Shown piece after piece: positions 1 to 8,588 of a stretch of 64,000 nucleotides of DNA. The stretch covers positions 372,001 to 436,000 of the forward strand of contig CBDCGG010000002.1 of NCBI GenBank assembly GCA_965216605.1, written 5' to 3'. The notes beneath the pieces were generated by a model. It worked only from the letters and a program-made list of their open reading frames with translations, was not told where the DNA came from and did not search any database. Source of the DNA: JABAAW01 sp965216605 (GTDB lineage: Bacteria > Pseudomonadota > Alphaproteobacteria > JABAAW01). Position 1 is the first letter of the stretch. Every line of letters begins with the position of its first letter. The translations under genes and the position numbers were made by a program.

Positions 1-1275
1 CGTCGCATTCGCTCGCCTCATAACCTCCCCCTCATCCCCAAACTCCATCACACACAATACAGGTCCAAAAATCTCCTCCCTCGCAATCGCCATCTCATCC
101 CCTACCCCATCAAAAACAACAGGCTCAATAAAAAATCCCCCATCCAATACACCCCCTAATTTAGGAATCCCTCCCCCCATAACTAACCTCCCTCCCTCTT
201 TTTTACCCCCCTCAATATAACCCAAAACAATATCCCTCTGCTCCGCACTAATCATAGGCCCCATAGCAGTCGACTCATCCATAGGATCTCCGATTTTTAT
301 ACCCCTAACCCTACAACATAATTTTTCCAAAAATTCCTCCCTAACTCCACGCTCGACAAAAACTCGCGTCGCATTAGAACATACCTGACCCGTCGAGTAA
401 AAATTCGCTAACAACGCACCCGATACCGCCTCGTCCAAATTCGCATCTCCACAAATAATCAACGGAGACTTTCCCCCTAACTCCAAAGTCACCTTCTTTA
501 AACCCGCGCCCGCATCAGAAGCAACACGCCTCCCCGTCTCTACAGAGCCCGTCAGCGAAACCTTGCGAATCCGCTCGTCCGCAAGCAACCTCGCACCAAC
601 TCCCCCCGCCCCCTGCACAACCTGCATCGCTCCGTCAGGTAAGCCCGCCTCCGTCAATAACTCTCCGAGTGCCAAGGCAGACAACGGCGTCATCTCCGAG
701 GGCTTGAAGACAATCGAATTGCCCAACGCCAAGGCAGGCGCAATCTTCCACGAACCCGTCTGTATCGGATAGTTCCAAGCACCTAACCCCAAACAAACCC
801 CAAAAGGCTCGCGCGTCGTATAAGCGAAATCACCACCTCCGACAGAAACATACCTTCCCTCGAAACTCTTCGATAACGCCAACGCACCAAAATACTCGAA
901 AGCATCCGCCGCCGTCGTCGCATCCGCTACCAGCGTCTCCTGCAAAGGCTTGCCCGTATCCATCGTCTCCAATACCGAGAACTCTCGGTTGCGTTCGCGC
1001 AACAACCTCGCCGCCTCCAGCAAAATCCTACCTCTCTCAGGCGCTGCTGTCATCGCCCACCCAACCTGAGCGCGCTTTGCTCCCGCAACGGCACGCTCGA
1101 TAATGTCATCGCTCGCCTCATGCACACGCGCGATCTCCTCGCCCGTCGCAGGATACAGCACCGACATCGCCTCCCCATTTTTGTCCTCGCAATAGGCTCC
1201 ATCTACATAGTGCGAAGCGCGAGGTTGATAACTTTTGGGTTGATAGTTTTTGGGGTGCGAGTTCTGTTCGTTCAT
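1..1275 (-). CDS. betB: Betaine-aldehyde dehydrogenase, 3' end beyond window
   Basis: NAD-dependent aldehyde dehydrogenase expected to oxidise betaine aldehyde to glycine betaine, the second step of choline conversion to an osmoprotectant. The 425 codons seen are open to the left edge, so the C-terminus is missing. Visible family motifs are WNYPIQTGSWKIAPALA, the cofactor-loop FTGS-type segment SLTGSVETG, the general-base region LELGGKSP and the catalytic cysteine in STGQVCSNATRVF. The start at 1275 follows AAGGAGAG at a good distance. betA lies directly upstream on the same strand, 54 bases away, which supports the betaine assignment over other aldehyde dehydrogenases. The last 300 bases are strongly C+A-rich on the plus strand. 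Confidence 0.9.
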   Translation of the reverse strand, partial: MNEQNSHPKNYQPKSYQPRASHYVDGAYCEDKNGEAMSVLYPATGEEIARVHEASDDIIERAVAGAKRAQVGWAMTAAPERGRILLEAARLLRERNREFSVLETMDTGKPLQETLVADATTAADAFEYFGALALSKSFEGRYVSVGGGDFAYTTREPFGVCLGLGAWNYPIQTGSWKIAPALALGNSIVFKPSEMTPLSALALGELLTEAGLPDGAMQVVQGAGGVGARLLADERIRKVSLTGSVETGRRVASDAGAGLKKVTLELGGKSPLIICGDANLDEAVSGALLANFYSTGQVCSNATRVFVERGVREEFLEKLCCRVRGIKIGDPMDESTAMGPMISAEQRDIVLGYIEGGKKEGGRLVMGGGIPKLGGVLDGGFFIEPVVFDGVGDEMAIAREEIFGPVLCVMEFGDEGEVMRRANAT

Positions 1276-1329
1276 GATGCTCTCTCCTTGTTCATAAAAT
1301 TTTGCGGGTAGAGTTTGCGTTGCATCCTT

Positions 1330-2973
1330 CTATCTCGCGCGCCAAGCACGCGGAGTCAAGGGTTTCCTGCCGAGAATAAGATCGGCGGCTTTCTCGCCGA
1401 CCATCATCGAAGGAGCGTTCGTGTTGCCGTTTGTTATCTGCGGAAAGATCGACGAATCGGCAACGCGCAAGCCCTCGATGCCGATCACGCGACAAGACGG
1501 ATCGACGACCGCCTCGCTATCGCCAACGCTGCCCATGCGACAAGTGCCGCACGGATGGTAGGCGCTCTCTGCCTGCTCGCGCAAGAAGGTATCGAGCGCA
1601 TCGTCAGATTGCGCCTGCTGACCAGGGGCGAGTTCTCGTCCTTTGAAATGACTCATGGCTTGTTGAGCGATGATGGTTCGTCCCAACGAAAGGGCTTTTC
1701 GCATGAGCGGAAAGTCTTCTTTGTGCGTCATGTAGTTGAAGCGGATTTCAGGCGGATGGCGCGGATCGGGAGAGACGACTCTGACCGAGCCGCGCGATTT
1801 CGAGCGCATATATCCCAAATGCAATTGGAAGCCGTGACAACGCGCCGCTAAAGTTCCGTCGTAACGGATGGCTATGGGCATGAAGTGAAATTGGATATCG
1901 GGGTAGGAGGCTCGGTTAGACGAGCGGATGAAGCCGAGCGTTTCGAAATGGTTGCTTGCTCCGATGCCTGTTTTGAAAAAAAGCCATTGTGCGCCAACGA
2001 GAGCTTTCCCGAAAAGCGAGGTGTAAGGATAGAGCGAGACGGGTTTCAAGCATTCGTATTGCAGGTAGATTTCTAGATGGTCTTGCAGATTTTCTCCGAC
2101 GGCGGGTAGGGGATGGAGGCAGGGTATATTAGCGTTTTTCAGATGTCTAGGATTTCCGATTCCTGATAGCATGAGTAGATGCGGAGAGTTGATCGAGCCT
2201 GCTGCCAGCACAACATTTTGGGAGGCGAGTGCATGGTATCGTTTGCCTTTATGCTCAAAGAGTATTCCTGTCGCTTTTTTTCCTTCTATGGTGATTCTGT
2301 GGACGAGTGTATGCGTCATCAGGGTTAGATTTTTTCGATGGAGGATGGGTTTGAGGAAGGTGTGTGCGGAGGATTGTCTTCTACCTTTGTGTATAGTTCG
2401 CTCAGCGGGGGCGAATCCTTCTTGTGTATTTGCGTTGTAGTGGGGGAGGGCTGGGTATCCCGCTTGTTTGGCAGCGAGGATGAAGGCTTTGTCGAGAGGA
2501 TTTTTGTGTTCTGCGCGGGTTATGCGGAGTTCTCCTTTTGTGCCACGAAATTGAGAAGTGGGGGTAGTGTAGGAAGGGGCGGTTTCTATTTTTTGGAAGT
2601 ATGGGAGGACATGGGCGCTGCTCCAATTTTTTGCGCCGAGTTTTTCCCATGTATCGAAGTCTTGGGGATTTCCTCTGACGAAGATCATGCCGTTGATGGC
2701 GGAGGATCCTCCGATAATTTTTCCTCTGGGGCAAGCGAGCTTTCTATTATTTAGATTTTTTTCGGATTGGGTTATGTATCCCCAGTTATATTTTTGCATG
2801 GACATGGGGTATGGGAGTGCGGCGGGCATTTGGATTAGGGGGGAGGAATCGTTTCGGCTACCTTTTTCGACGAGCAGGACTTTGTTTTGGGGGAGGGCGG
2901 AGAGGCGGTTTGCGAGGATGCAACCGGCGGAGCCTGCGCCGACGACGATGTGGGTATAGCTGGAGGAGGGCAT
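1330..2973 (-). CDS. betA: Choline dehydrogenase (GMC oxidoreductase)
   Basis: FAD-dependent, membrane-associated oxidation of choline to betaine aldehyde. The 547-residue product has full family length. It opens with the FAD-binding segment HIVVGAGSAGCILANRLS, has the GMC signature region GGSSAINGMIFVRGNPQDFD, and near the C-terminus the active-site segment ESAYHPCGTCRMG and NAPSMMVGEKAADLIL. It is read first in a betA-betB pair. No clear ribosome site is seen before the start at 2973; the upstream bases are rich in C. The 5' third is markedly G+T-rich on the plus strand, next to the repeat island at 3028. No betI regulator is visible in the window. Confidence 0.93.
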   Translation of the reverse strand: MPSSSYTHIVVGAGSAGCILANRLSALPQNKVLLVEKGSRNDSSPLIQMPAALPYPMSMQKYNWGYITQSEKNLNNRKLACPRGKIIGGSSAINGMIFVRGNPQDFDTWEKLGAKNWSSAHVLPYFQKIETAPSYTTPTSQFRGTKGELRITRAEHKNPLDKAFILAAKQAGYPALPHYNANTQEGFAPAERTIHKGRRQSSAHTFLKPILHRKNLTLMTHTLVHRITIEGKKATGILFEHKGKRYHALASQNVVLAAGSINSPHLLMLSGIGNPRHLKNANIPCLHPLPAVGENLQDHLEIYLQYECLKPVSLYPYTSLFGKALVGAQWLFFKTGIGASNHFETLGFIRSSNRASYPDIQFHFMPIAIRYDGTLAARCHGFQLHLGYMRSKSRGSVRVVSPDPRHPPEIRFNYMTHKEDFPLMRKALSLGRTIIAQQAMSHFKGRELAPGQQAQSDDALDTFLREQAESAYHPCGTCRMGSVGDSEAVVDPSCRVIGIEGLRVADSSIFPQITNGNTNAPSMMVGEKAADLILGRKPLTPRAWRAR

Positions 2974-3027
2974 GGCGGGAGGGTAGCATGGTTTGCGAAT
3001 GATATGTCGCGCTCACGCAACAAAAAC

Positions 3028-3295
3028 GGGCTTTTTATATTGACGAGCGCAAAACATCGTGCGCGTAGCGCACGGGGAGCGCGAGGGAGTAATCCCTCGC
3101 AAAAGACCCCGCGTCAGCTTGCGCGAGGCTTTGCCTCGCGCTTTGGTACAAGATGCTACGCGCTACGCGCGTAAGATAAAGCGCACTTCGTGCGCTCCGC
3201 TGACGCGGGGTCTTTTTGCGGGGGGTTGGAAACCCCCCACACCCCCGCGCACGCTTCGCGTGCGCATGTTTTGCGCCCGTCAATGCAAAAAGCCC
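3028..3295. repeat. Palindromic repeat island E1 with imperfect inverted ends
   Basis: The ends are inverted copies of GGGCTTTTTATATTGACG followed by a GCGCAAAACAT block; the right end reads ATGTTTTGCGCCCGTCAATG and then CAAAAAGCCC. Inside are perfect short hairpins: GTGCGC/GCGCAC, GCGAGGGA/TCCCTCGC, GCGCGAGGC/GCCTCGCGC, GCGCAC/GTGCGC and GCGCACGC/GCGTGCGC. An outer pair, GACCCCGCGTCAGC with GCTGACGCGGGGTC, spans the middle. The same modules recur in the other islands. No transposase is seen, so this is non-coding. Confidence 0.85.
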
Positions 3296-3385
3296 TTGCC
3301 AAGCCTTCCCCCCCATGCTAGTCTTCATCCTTGCAATCCAATTCACAACATAGCCCTCCCCGCGTGCAATAGGAGCCACACAACC

Positions 3386-3901
3386 TTGAATATTCCCTCA
3401 TCCCAAAGCCTCCGTCGCATCGCCCGCAGAATAAAACACGAGACCACCTCCACCCTCATCGGTAGCTCCCCCTTCGTCCTCTGCGTCGTCATCGCCAAAC
3501 TGCTGGATCCCATCCTGAACCTCCCCATGCCACCCATCGCCGTCGCACTGCCGCTCTCCGTCCTCCTCCTGTTTACCCTCAAACCCAAACTGGAAGCCCT
3601 CGCCTATGACAAAACCCCCTCCAACCTAACCCCCCTATGGCACTTCCTCGACCAAGCCATCGAAGTTGCCGCTAACCGACTCCTCTTCGTCATGCCCATC
3701 TGCTTCGTGCCCATCGGAGTAGGAATCGTCAAAGATACCAGTATACTCCTCCAAGCATGGCTCGTCCTCTTCCTCGTCATCGTTCCACATACCCTCGTAA
3801 CAATCGCAGGAACAATCGTCATCCTCAAACAAACAACCCGCCAAAAACCCATCAGTAAATCACCGCGTCCCCGCAAATCCCCGCGTCGAGCAAAACGATG
3901 A
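3386..3901 (+). CDS. LrgA/CidA-family holin-like membrane protein
   Basis: Small multi-pass membrane protein of the LrgA/CidA group, thought to act with LrgB in controlling murein hydrolase activity or export of small organic acids. The 171-residue product has hydrophobic segments around AVALPLSVLLLF, LLFVMPICFVPIGVGIV and WLVLFLVIVPHTLV, with the family's VPIGVGIV segment. The frame is open far upstream through the repeat island, but the likely start is TTG at 3386 because AGGAG lies 10 bases before it and because the upstream translation is repeat-derived. Its stop overlaps the lrgB start as ATGA. The coding strand is strongly C+A-rich here. Confidence 0.72.
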   Translation: MNIPSSQSLRRIARRIKHETTSTLIGSSPFVLCVVIAKLLDPILNLPMPPIAVALPLSVLLLFTLKPKLEALAYDKTPSNLTPLWHFLDQAIEVAANRLLFVMPICFVPIGVGIVKDTSILLQAWLVLFLVIVPHTLVTIAGTIVILKQTTRQKPISKSPRPRKSPRRAKR

Positions 3902-4605
3902 CAACCCCCCTGCCCGAACTAGGAAGCCTAGTCTGCATCGTAGCCTATACAACCGCCTTCCTTCTCTACAAACGCTGCGCCAAACCCGCGCTGCTGAACC
4001 CCGTCTTCATCTCAGTGCTCGCACTCTGCCTGCTGCTGCTGCTCGGCAACTTCAATGTGCAACACTTCCAAAAACAGTCAAACCTGCTGCTACTACTCCT
4101 GCCCGTCTGCGTCTGCGCGCTCGCTATGCCCATCTATCGCCAACGCCGCGACATCATTCGAAAATCTCGCTCGCTCTTTCTCGCCGTCGTCGGCGTGACC
4201 ATCTTCAGTAGCTCCTCGGTCGCCCTCATCGGATTCCTGCTCCATCGCACCCAAGAAAAATTCGTCAGCGCGCTCGTGCCGAAAACTATCACAGGTCCTG
4301 TCGCACAAGAAATCGCCCTCGCCATCGGAGCAGACTTCTCGCTAGGTGGCGCCGTCGCCATCGCAACCGGCATCTGCGGTGCAGTGTTCGGAGCACTCTT
4401 GCTAAAACGCTTCGCTCCCCAACACGCCGCTATCGGAGGCATCGCCATCGGAGCATCCTCGCACGGAATCGCCACCGCCCAACTCTTCGCCGAAAAACAC
4501 CAAGTCGCAGGAACCTACGCAGGACTCGCCATGGCGCTATGCGCACTCTTCGGAGCAATAACTATACCCTTCCTCTGGCTCGCGCTGAAACTCATCCTCT
4601 TCTAA
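3898..4605 (+). CDS. LrgB/CidB-family membrane protein
   Basis: Partner of the preceding LrgA-like protein. The 235 residues are almost wholly hydrophobic, with several membrane spans. The family motifs are clear: SALVPKTITGPVAQEIA and the glycine-rich GIAIGASSHGIATAQLFA. Length fits the family. The start overlaps the lrgA stop by four bases, so the two are probably translationally coupled. The pair is followed by fabI with only 81 bases between, which suggests one transcript. Specific role (autolysis control or metabolite export) cannot be told from sequence. Confidence 0.82.
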   Translation: MTTPLPELGSLVCIVAYTTAFLLYKRCAKPALLNPVFISVLALCLLLLLGNFNVQHFQKQSNLLLLLLPVCVCALAMPIYRQRRDIIRKSRSLFLAVVGVTIFSSSSVALIGFLLHRTQEKFVSALVPKTITGPVAQEIALAIGADFSLGGAVAIATGICGAVFGALLLKRFAPQHAAIGGIAIGASSHGIATAQLFAEKHQVAGTYAGLAMALCALFGAITIPFLWLALKLILF

Positions 4606-4686
4606 CAGCCCAAGGCGACAAAGATGAGTTGCGCAATTCCGCGCGTTACGCTAGAAGAAAAGCACACTACACTCGGAGACAAAAGC

Positions 4687-5526
4687 GTGACAAAAGTATC
4701 CAACCTAATGGCAGGAAAACGAGGCTTGGTGATGGGAGTCGCCAACGAACGCTCGATCGCCTGGGGCATCGCCTCGAAACTTCACGAACACGGAGCAGAA
4801 CTAGCCTTCACCTATCAAGGCGAGGTGTTGGAAAAGCGCGTGCGCCCTCTTGCAACGCGCGTCGGCTCGGACATGGTTCTACCTTGCGATGTCACCGACG
4901 AAGCGTCGATCGACAGCTTGTTTGCGCAGCTAAAAAAAGCATGGGACGGAGGATTCGATTTCCTTGTGCACGCGATCGCCTTTGCCGACAAGGACGAGTT
5001 GCGAGGGGCGTATCTTCGCACTTCCCGAAAGAACTTTTTGAACACGATGGATATTTCCTGCTATTCCTTGACAGCGGTGTTAGCACGCGCCGAGGAGATG
5101 CTGCGTGAGGATGCCTCGATTGTAACGCTCACCTACTACGGCGCGGAGAAGGCTATTCCCAACTACAATGTTATGGGCGTTGCGAAGGCTGCGTTGGAAG
5201 CGAGCGTGCGTTATTTAGCGTCCGATTTTGGACCTAGGGGCGTTCGGGTCAATGCGATTTCTGCGGGACCTATCAAGACGCTGGCAGCGTCGGGAATCGG
5301 AGCGATGGGTTTGATGTTGAAGTGGAATGCGATGAACGCTCCTTTGCGGCGCAATGTTGCGCAGGATGATGTGGGAGGAGCGGCGGTCTTTCTGCTCTCG
5401 GATTTAGGGAGAAGTGTGACAGGGGAGGTGATGTATGTCGACGGGGGCTATAACACGGTCGGCATGCTGCCATTAGACAGCGTAGGAGAGGCGAAAAAGC
5501 TGTTGGAAGAAGTCGCAAAGGAATAG
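4687..5526 (+). CDS. fabI: Enoyl-ACP reductase (NADH), FabI type
   Basis: Last reductive step of each fatty-acid elongation cycle in the cytoplasm. The segment LMAGKRGLVMGVANERSIAW is the typical FabI N-terminus with its unusual nucleotide-binding loop. The catalytic Tyr-x6-Lys is present (Y160 and K167 in this numbering, in NYNVMGVAKAALE), plus the extra tyrosine in LTYYGAEK. GTG at 4687 is chosen because GGAG lies 8 bases before it and it matches family length (279 aa). An upstream in-frame ATG at 4624 with AAGG before it would add 21 residues and remains possible. Composition shifts along the gene to G+T-rich at the 3' end. Confidence 0.9.
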   Translation: MTKVSNLMAGKRGLVMGVANERSIAWGIASKLHEHGAELAFTYQGEVLEKRVRPLATRVGSDMVLPCDVTDEASIDSLFAQLKKAWDGGFDFLVHAIAFADKDELRGAYLRTSRKNFLNTMDISCYSLTAVLARAEEMLREDASIVTLTYYGAEKAIPNYNVMGVAKAALEASVRYLASDFGPRGVRVNAISAGPIKTLAASGIGAMGLMLKWNAMNAPLRRNVAQDDVGGAAVFLLSDLGRSVTGEVMYVDGGYNTVGMLPLDSVGEAKKLLEEVAKE

Positions 5527-5601
5527 AAAAATTTAATCAACAATTTAAATATTTACATACTAAACAATAGGAAAAATTAACTAAATGCCATTTCCTTTTC
5601 C

Positions 5602-8550
5602 ATGATCGACAGCAAAACATACGAGTCAGGTTTCAACTACGCACTGGCGGAAGTGTTGAAAGCGCAACGCGCTGTTTGGCAAGACAGCAAGCAGGCAATC
5701 GTAGCAGGTGAATGTTCAGGTATCGTGCGATGGGCGGAAAAGAAGAAGGGACCATCTCCGCGCATTGATATTTTCCTCGAAGCACCAGATTTATGTCCCG
5801 TTGCGGTTGAAGTGGAATTCGCCGAGAAAACCGCAAACCCTGAAAAAGACGCAACGGGAAGGTTAGGACTGATTTCAAATTTCGAGGGAGGCAACAAGGT
5901 AATTTGTAACGCTATCGCTGTTAAAGCACCTCTTGCTTTCAAATACAAGGAGCAACCTGAAATTGTTGAGTCTCTTAAAGGAGGAGAGGAATTTGAATTT
6001 GCTTGTCTTTACAAAAAAAGCGCGGATATAGAACAACCGCCTGTGCGCTGGCCTGAGAAAGGTTGGCTTAAAGGAAATGTATCGGATTTGGCAGATATTA
6101 TTGTTCAAAGCGCATCGGTAGCAGGGACGCTTGAAGAGTTGGCGGAAGAAGTGGCTGGCGAAGTTAAAAGTATAGGCGAAAGTTTGTTGCATACGCTTTC
6201 TCCTAACGCCATCGAGGCAATACAGAAAAGGTTAGGACAACAAAATGCAGAACAAGGATTGGCAGTTGCGGTTTGCGTATGGCTAAACGCTCTTGTCTTC
6301 CAAGAAAAAATCGCCAGCGATGTTAGGTACAAAGATATTCCGCTCCCTGCTACTGTGTTGAAAGAAAGTTTTCCCACTTGTCAGAAAGAATTGCAAAAGG
6401 CGTGGGACAAGGTGTTGGAAATTAACTACCGCTCTATCTTCGAACCTGCCAAAGAATGTTTGGACGAAGAATTTCCTTCCACTTTCAAAGTGATTTTTGA
6501 AAGAATTATAAACCTTGTAGAAAAAATCAGTGAAAACCGTATCAGTGCTTTGGTCGATGTCAGTGCTTCGGTTTTTCCGAAGCTCTCCAAAGACAGAAAA
6601 ACAGCTGCTGCCTTCTACACTCAACCTGAAGCGGCAGAACTGCTGGCAGGGTTATGTTTGCCCGCCTCGTCCTACGATGCAAAATTTTGGAGCGACAAAA
6701 AAAAACTTTGCGCCCTGCGCATCCTTGATCCTGCTTGCGGAACAGGTACATTGTTGCGTGCCGTCTACAGACGTATTCGCACTTTACACGAACGACAAGG
6801 AGGCAAGGGTAGCGATTTGCACAATCAATTCATGTCGCTTGTTCTTACAGGAATTGATATCAATCCTATTGCCGTTCATTTGACAGCGGCGAGTTTGTCT
6901 AGCGTTGAAAGCGCGCTTCCTTACGACAAGACAAATATCGCTATGGCGCAGGTAGGAAGAGACAACACTGGTTCTTTAGAGTTGGTGAACAAGGATAATT
7001 TGATGGATTTATTCGCCAGCAAAGTGCAAAGGAGTCGAGGGAAAAATGTAGAGGGGGTAGGTGATTCGATTGCGGTATTAGATCAAAGTCAAGATTTTAT
7101 TGTTATGAATCCGCCTTATTCGCGCACGCGGGGCGGACAGAGGCTTTTCGATGTAGAAGATTTGGACGATGAAGAACGCCTTGCTGCGCAAAAACGAGTA
7201 AAAAAAAATCTCAAAAATACGCCCGCGAATTTGCAGGCAGGTTTGGGGTCGGCTTTTCTTGTGTTAGCCCATAGAAAACTGAAACCAGGTGGAGTTATGG
7301 CGAGCGTTCTGCCTTTGACTGCTGCTGCTCAAAAATCATGGAAAGAAGTTCGCAGGATGCTTGAAGAACATTATGAAGATATTATAGTTGTCGTCATGCC
7401 TGGCAAAACTGCTTCTCTTTCGGCAGATACTGGCATGGGGGAGATGTTGCTTGTTGCCAGAAAAAAACAGAAACCAGACGAGCAAACCGCGTGCCGCCTG
7501 ACAATAAACTTAGAGAACATCCCGCAACACTTGGCTGAGGCTACCGAAGTAGCAAAAGCCATCAACAACTTGCACGACAGAGAAGGGCAAAACGGCATTG
7601 TGTCGTTCGCAGACGCACAAGAAACGCGAGTCGGGCAATGGATACGCGTAGTTTCTTCAGGGACGGGTGAACCATGGAGCGAAGCAGGGACGAGCAACAG
7701 AGGGCTTGCGCATGCGACAGAAAGGTTGACGAAAGGGTATTTGTGCGACCTTGCCGGAGCCTTCGAAGCAAAATTGCCGTTGGCGGTTATCTCGATAGGG
7801 GAACTTTTTGCTATGGGAACAACCCACGATTTACTTGGGCATTTGGTAGGAAGAGATCCAAGAGGAGCTTTTGAGTTTCACGAAACAAAAAAGGGGGTTA
7901 TCCCTATCAATCCTTCTTTGTGGAAGGCGGATAGCAAGCAGCAAAAATCTTTGATCTTGCGTCCTACACACGAAGGGGTTGTAATGAAAAAGGATAGTGC
8001 CAAAAAAATGTATGAAAAACGTTCTACCTTGTTTTTTGGAAGAAACATGCGTTGGACTTCGCAAGCCATTGTTGCGGCTACAACAGAAGAAGAGATATTT
8101 GGAGGGAATAAGTGGATATCTCTTTTGCACAAGGAGGCATCTGTTAGAAAAGCCTTTGCCCTGTGGGCAAACAGTACCTTGGGCATACTGATGTACTGGG
8201 CGCACGGCGGAAAGCAACAATCGGGAAGAAGCATAATTCAAGTTAGAGCACTTGCCGAGATCCCGACCCTTGACTTTGCTTCATCGAGTAAACAAGGAAA
8301 GATAGCACGCAATGTCGCTTGCAAACATTTTGCCTCTTTGTTAAAGCGAGAGTTGAAAGCTGCGTGCCTTGCTTGGCGGGACGATGCGCGTAAGGCAATC
8401 GATGAAGCCGTAGGGGATATGTTACAATTCGGAGCAAAAGAAAGAAAAGCCGTAGAAGCCTTAAGAAAGGCTTGGTGCTTTGAGCCTTTGGTGCATGGAG
8501 ATAACAAAAAGGCTATCTTTGAGATAGAAACCAACAAAGCACTTTCCTAG
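5602..8550 (+). CDS. N6-adenine DNA methyltransferase with long N-terminal domain (possible single-chain restriction-modification enzyme)
   Basis: The 982-residue protein has a gamma-type adenine methyltransferase core: the AFYTQPEAAELLA lead-in (about 338-350), SAM motif DPACGTG (376-382) and catalytic NPPYS (503-507). Residues 1-330 precede this core and contain RIDIF (D56) followed by VAVEVEF (E70, E72), a spacing that could be a PD-(D/E)xK-like nuclease site; that reading is inference. The C-terminal 400 residues would be the target-recognition part. No separate specificity or nuclease gene is adjacent, so a type IIG-like enzyme is plausible, as is an orphan methyltransferase. The gene is flanked by AT-rich DNA and lacks the strand skew of fabI and aroC, suggesting later arrival. 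Confidence 0.75.
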   Translation: MIDSKTYESGFNYALAEVLKAQRAVWQDSKQAIVAGECSGIVRWAEKKKGPSPRIDIFLEAPDLCPVAVEVEFAEKTANPEKDATGRLGLISNFEGGNKVICNAIAVKAPLAFKYKEQPEIVESLKGGEEFEFACLYKKSADIEQPPVRWPEKGWLKGNVSDLADIIVQSASVAGTLEELAEEVAGEVKSIGESLLHTLSPNAIEAIQKRLGQQNAEQGLAVAVCVWLNALVFQEKIASDVRYKDIPLPATVLKESFPTCQKELQKAWDKVLEINYRSIFEPAKECLDEEFPSTFKVIFERIINLVEKISENRISALVDVSASVFPKLSKDRKTAAAFYTQPEAAELLAGLCLPASSYDAKFWSDKKKLCALRILDPACGTGTLLRAVYRRIRTLHERQGGKGSDLHNQFMSLVLTGIDINPIAVHLTAASLSSVESALPYDKTNIAMAQVGRDNTGSLELVNKDNLMDLFASKVQRSRGKNVEGVGDSIAVLDQSQDFIVMNPPYSRTRGGQRLFDVEDLDDEERLAAQKRVKKNLKNTPANLQAGLGSAFLVLAHRKLKPGGVMASVLPLTAAAQKSWKEVRRMLEEHYEDIIVVVMPGKTASLSADTGMGEMLLVARKKQKPDEQTACRLTINLENIPQHLAEATEVAKAINNLHDREGQNGIVSFADAQETRVGQWIRVVSSGTGEPWSEAGTSNRGLAHATERLTKGYLCDLAGAFEAKLPLAVISIGELFAMGTTHDLLGHLVGRDPRGAFEFHETKKGVIPINPSLWKADSKQQKSLILRPTHEGVVMKKDSAKKMYEKRSTLFFGRNMRWTSQAIVAATTEEEIFGGNKWISLLHKEASVRKAFALWANSTLGILMYWAHGGKQQSGRSIIQVRALAEIPTLDFASSSKQGKIARNVACKHFASLLKRELKAACLAWRDDARKAIDEAVGDMLQFGAKERKAVEALRKAWCFEPLVHGDNKKAIFEIETNKALS

Positions 8551-8588
8551 AAATCTTACGCTACACCGCCCCCCTCCCCCCTCTCCGC

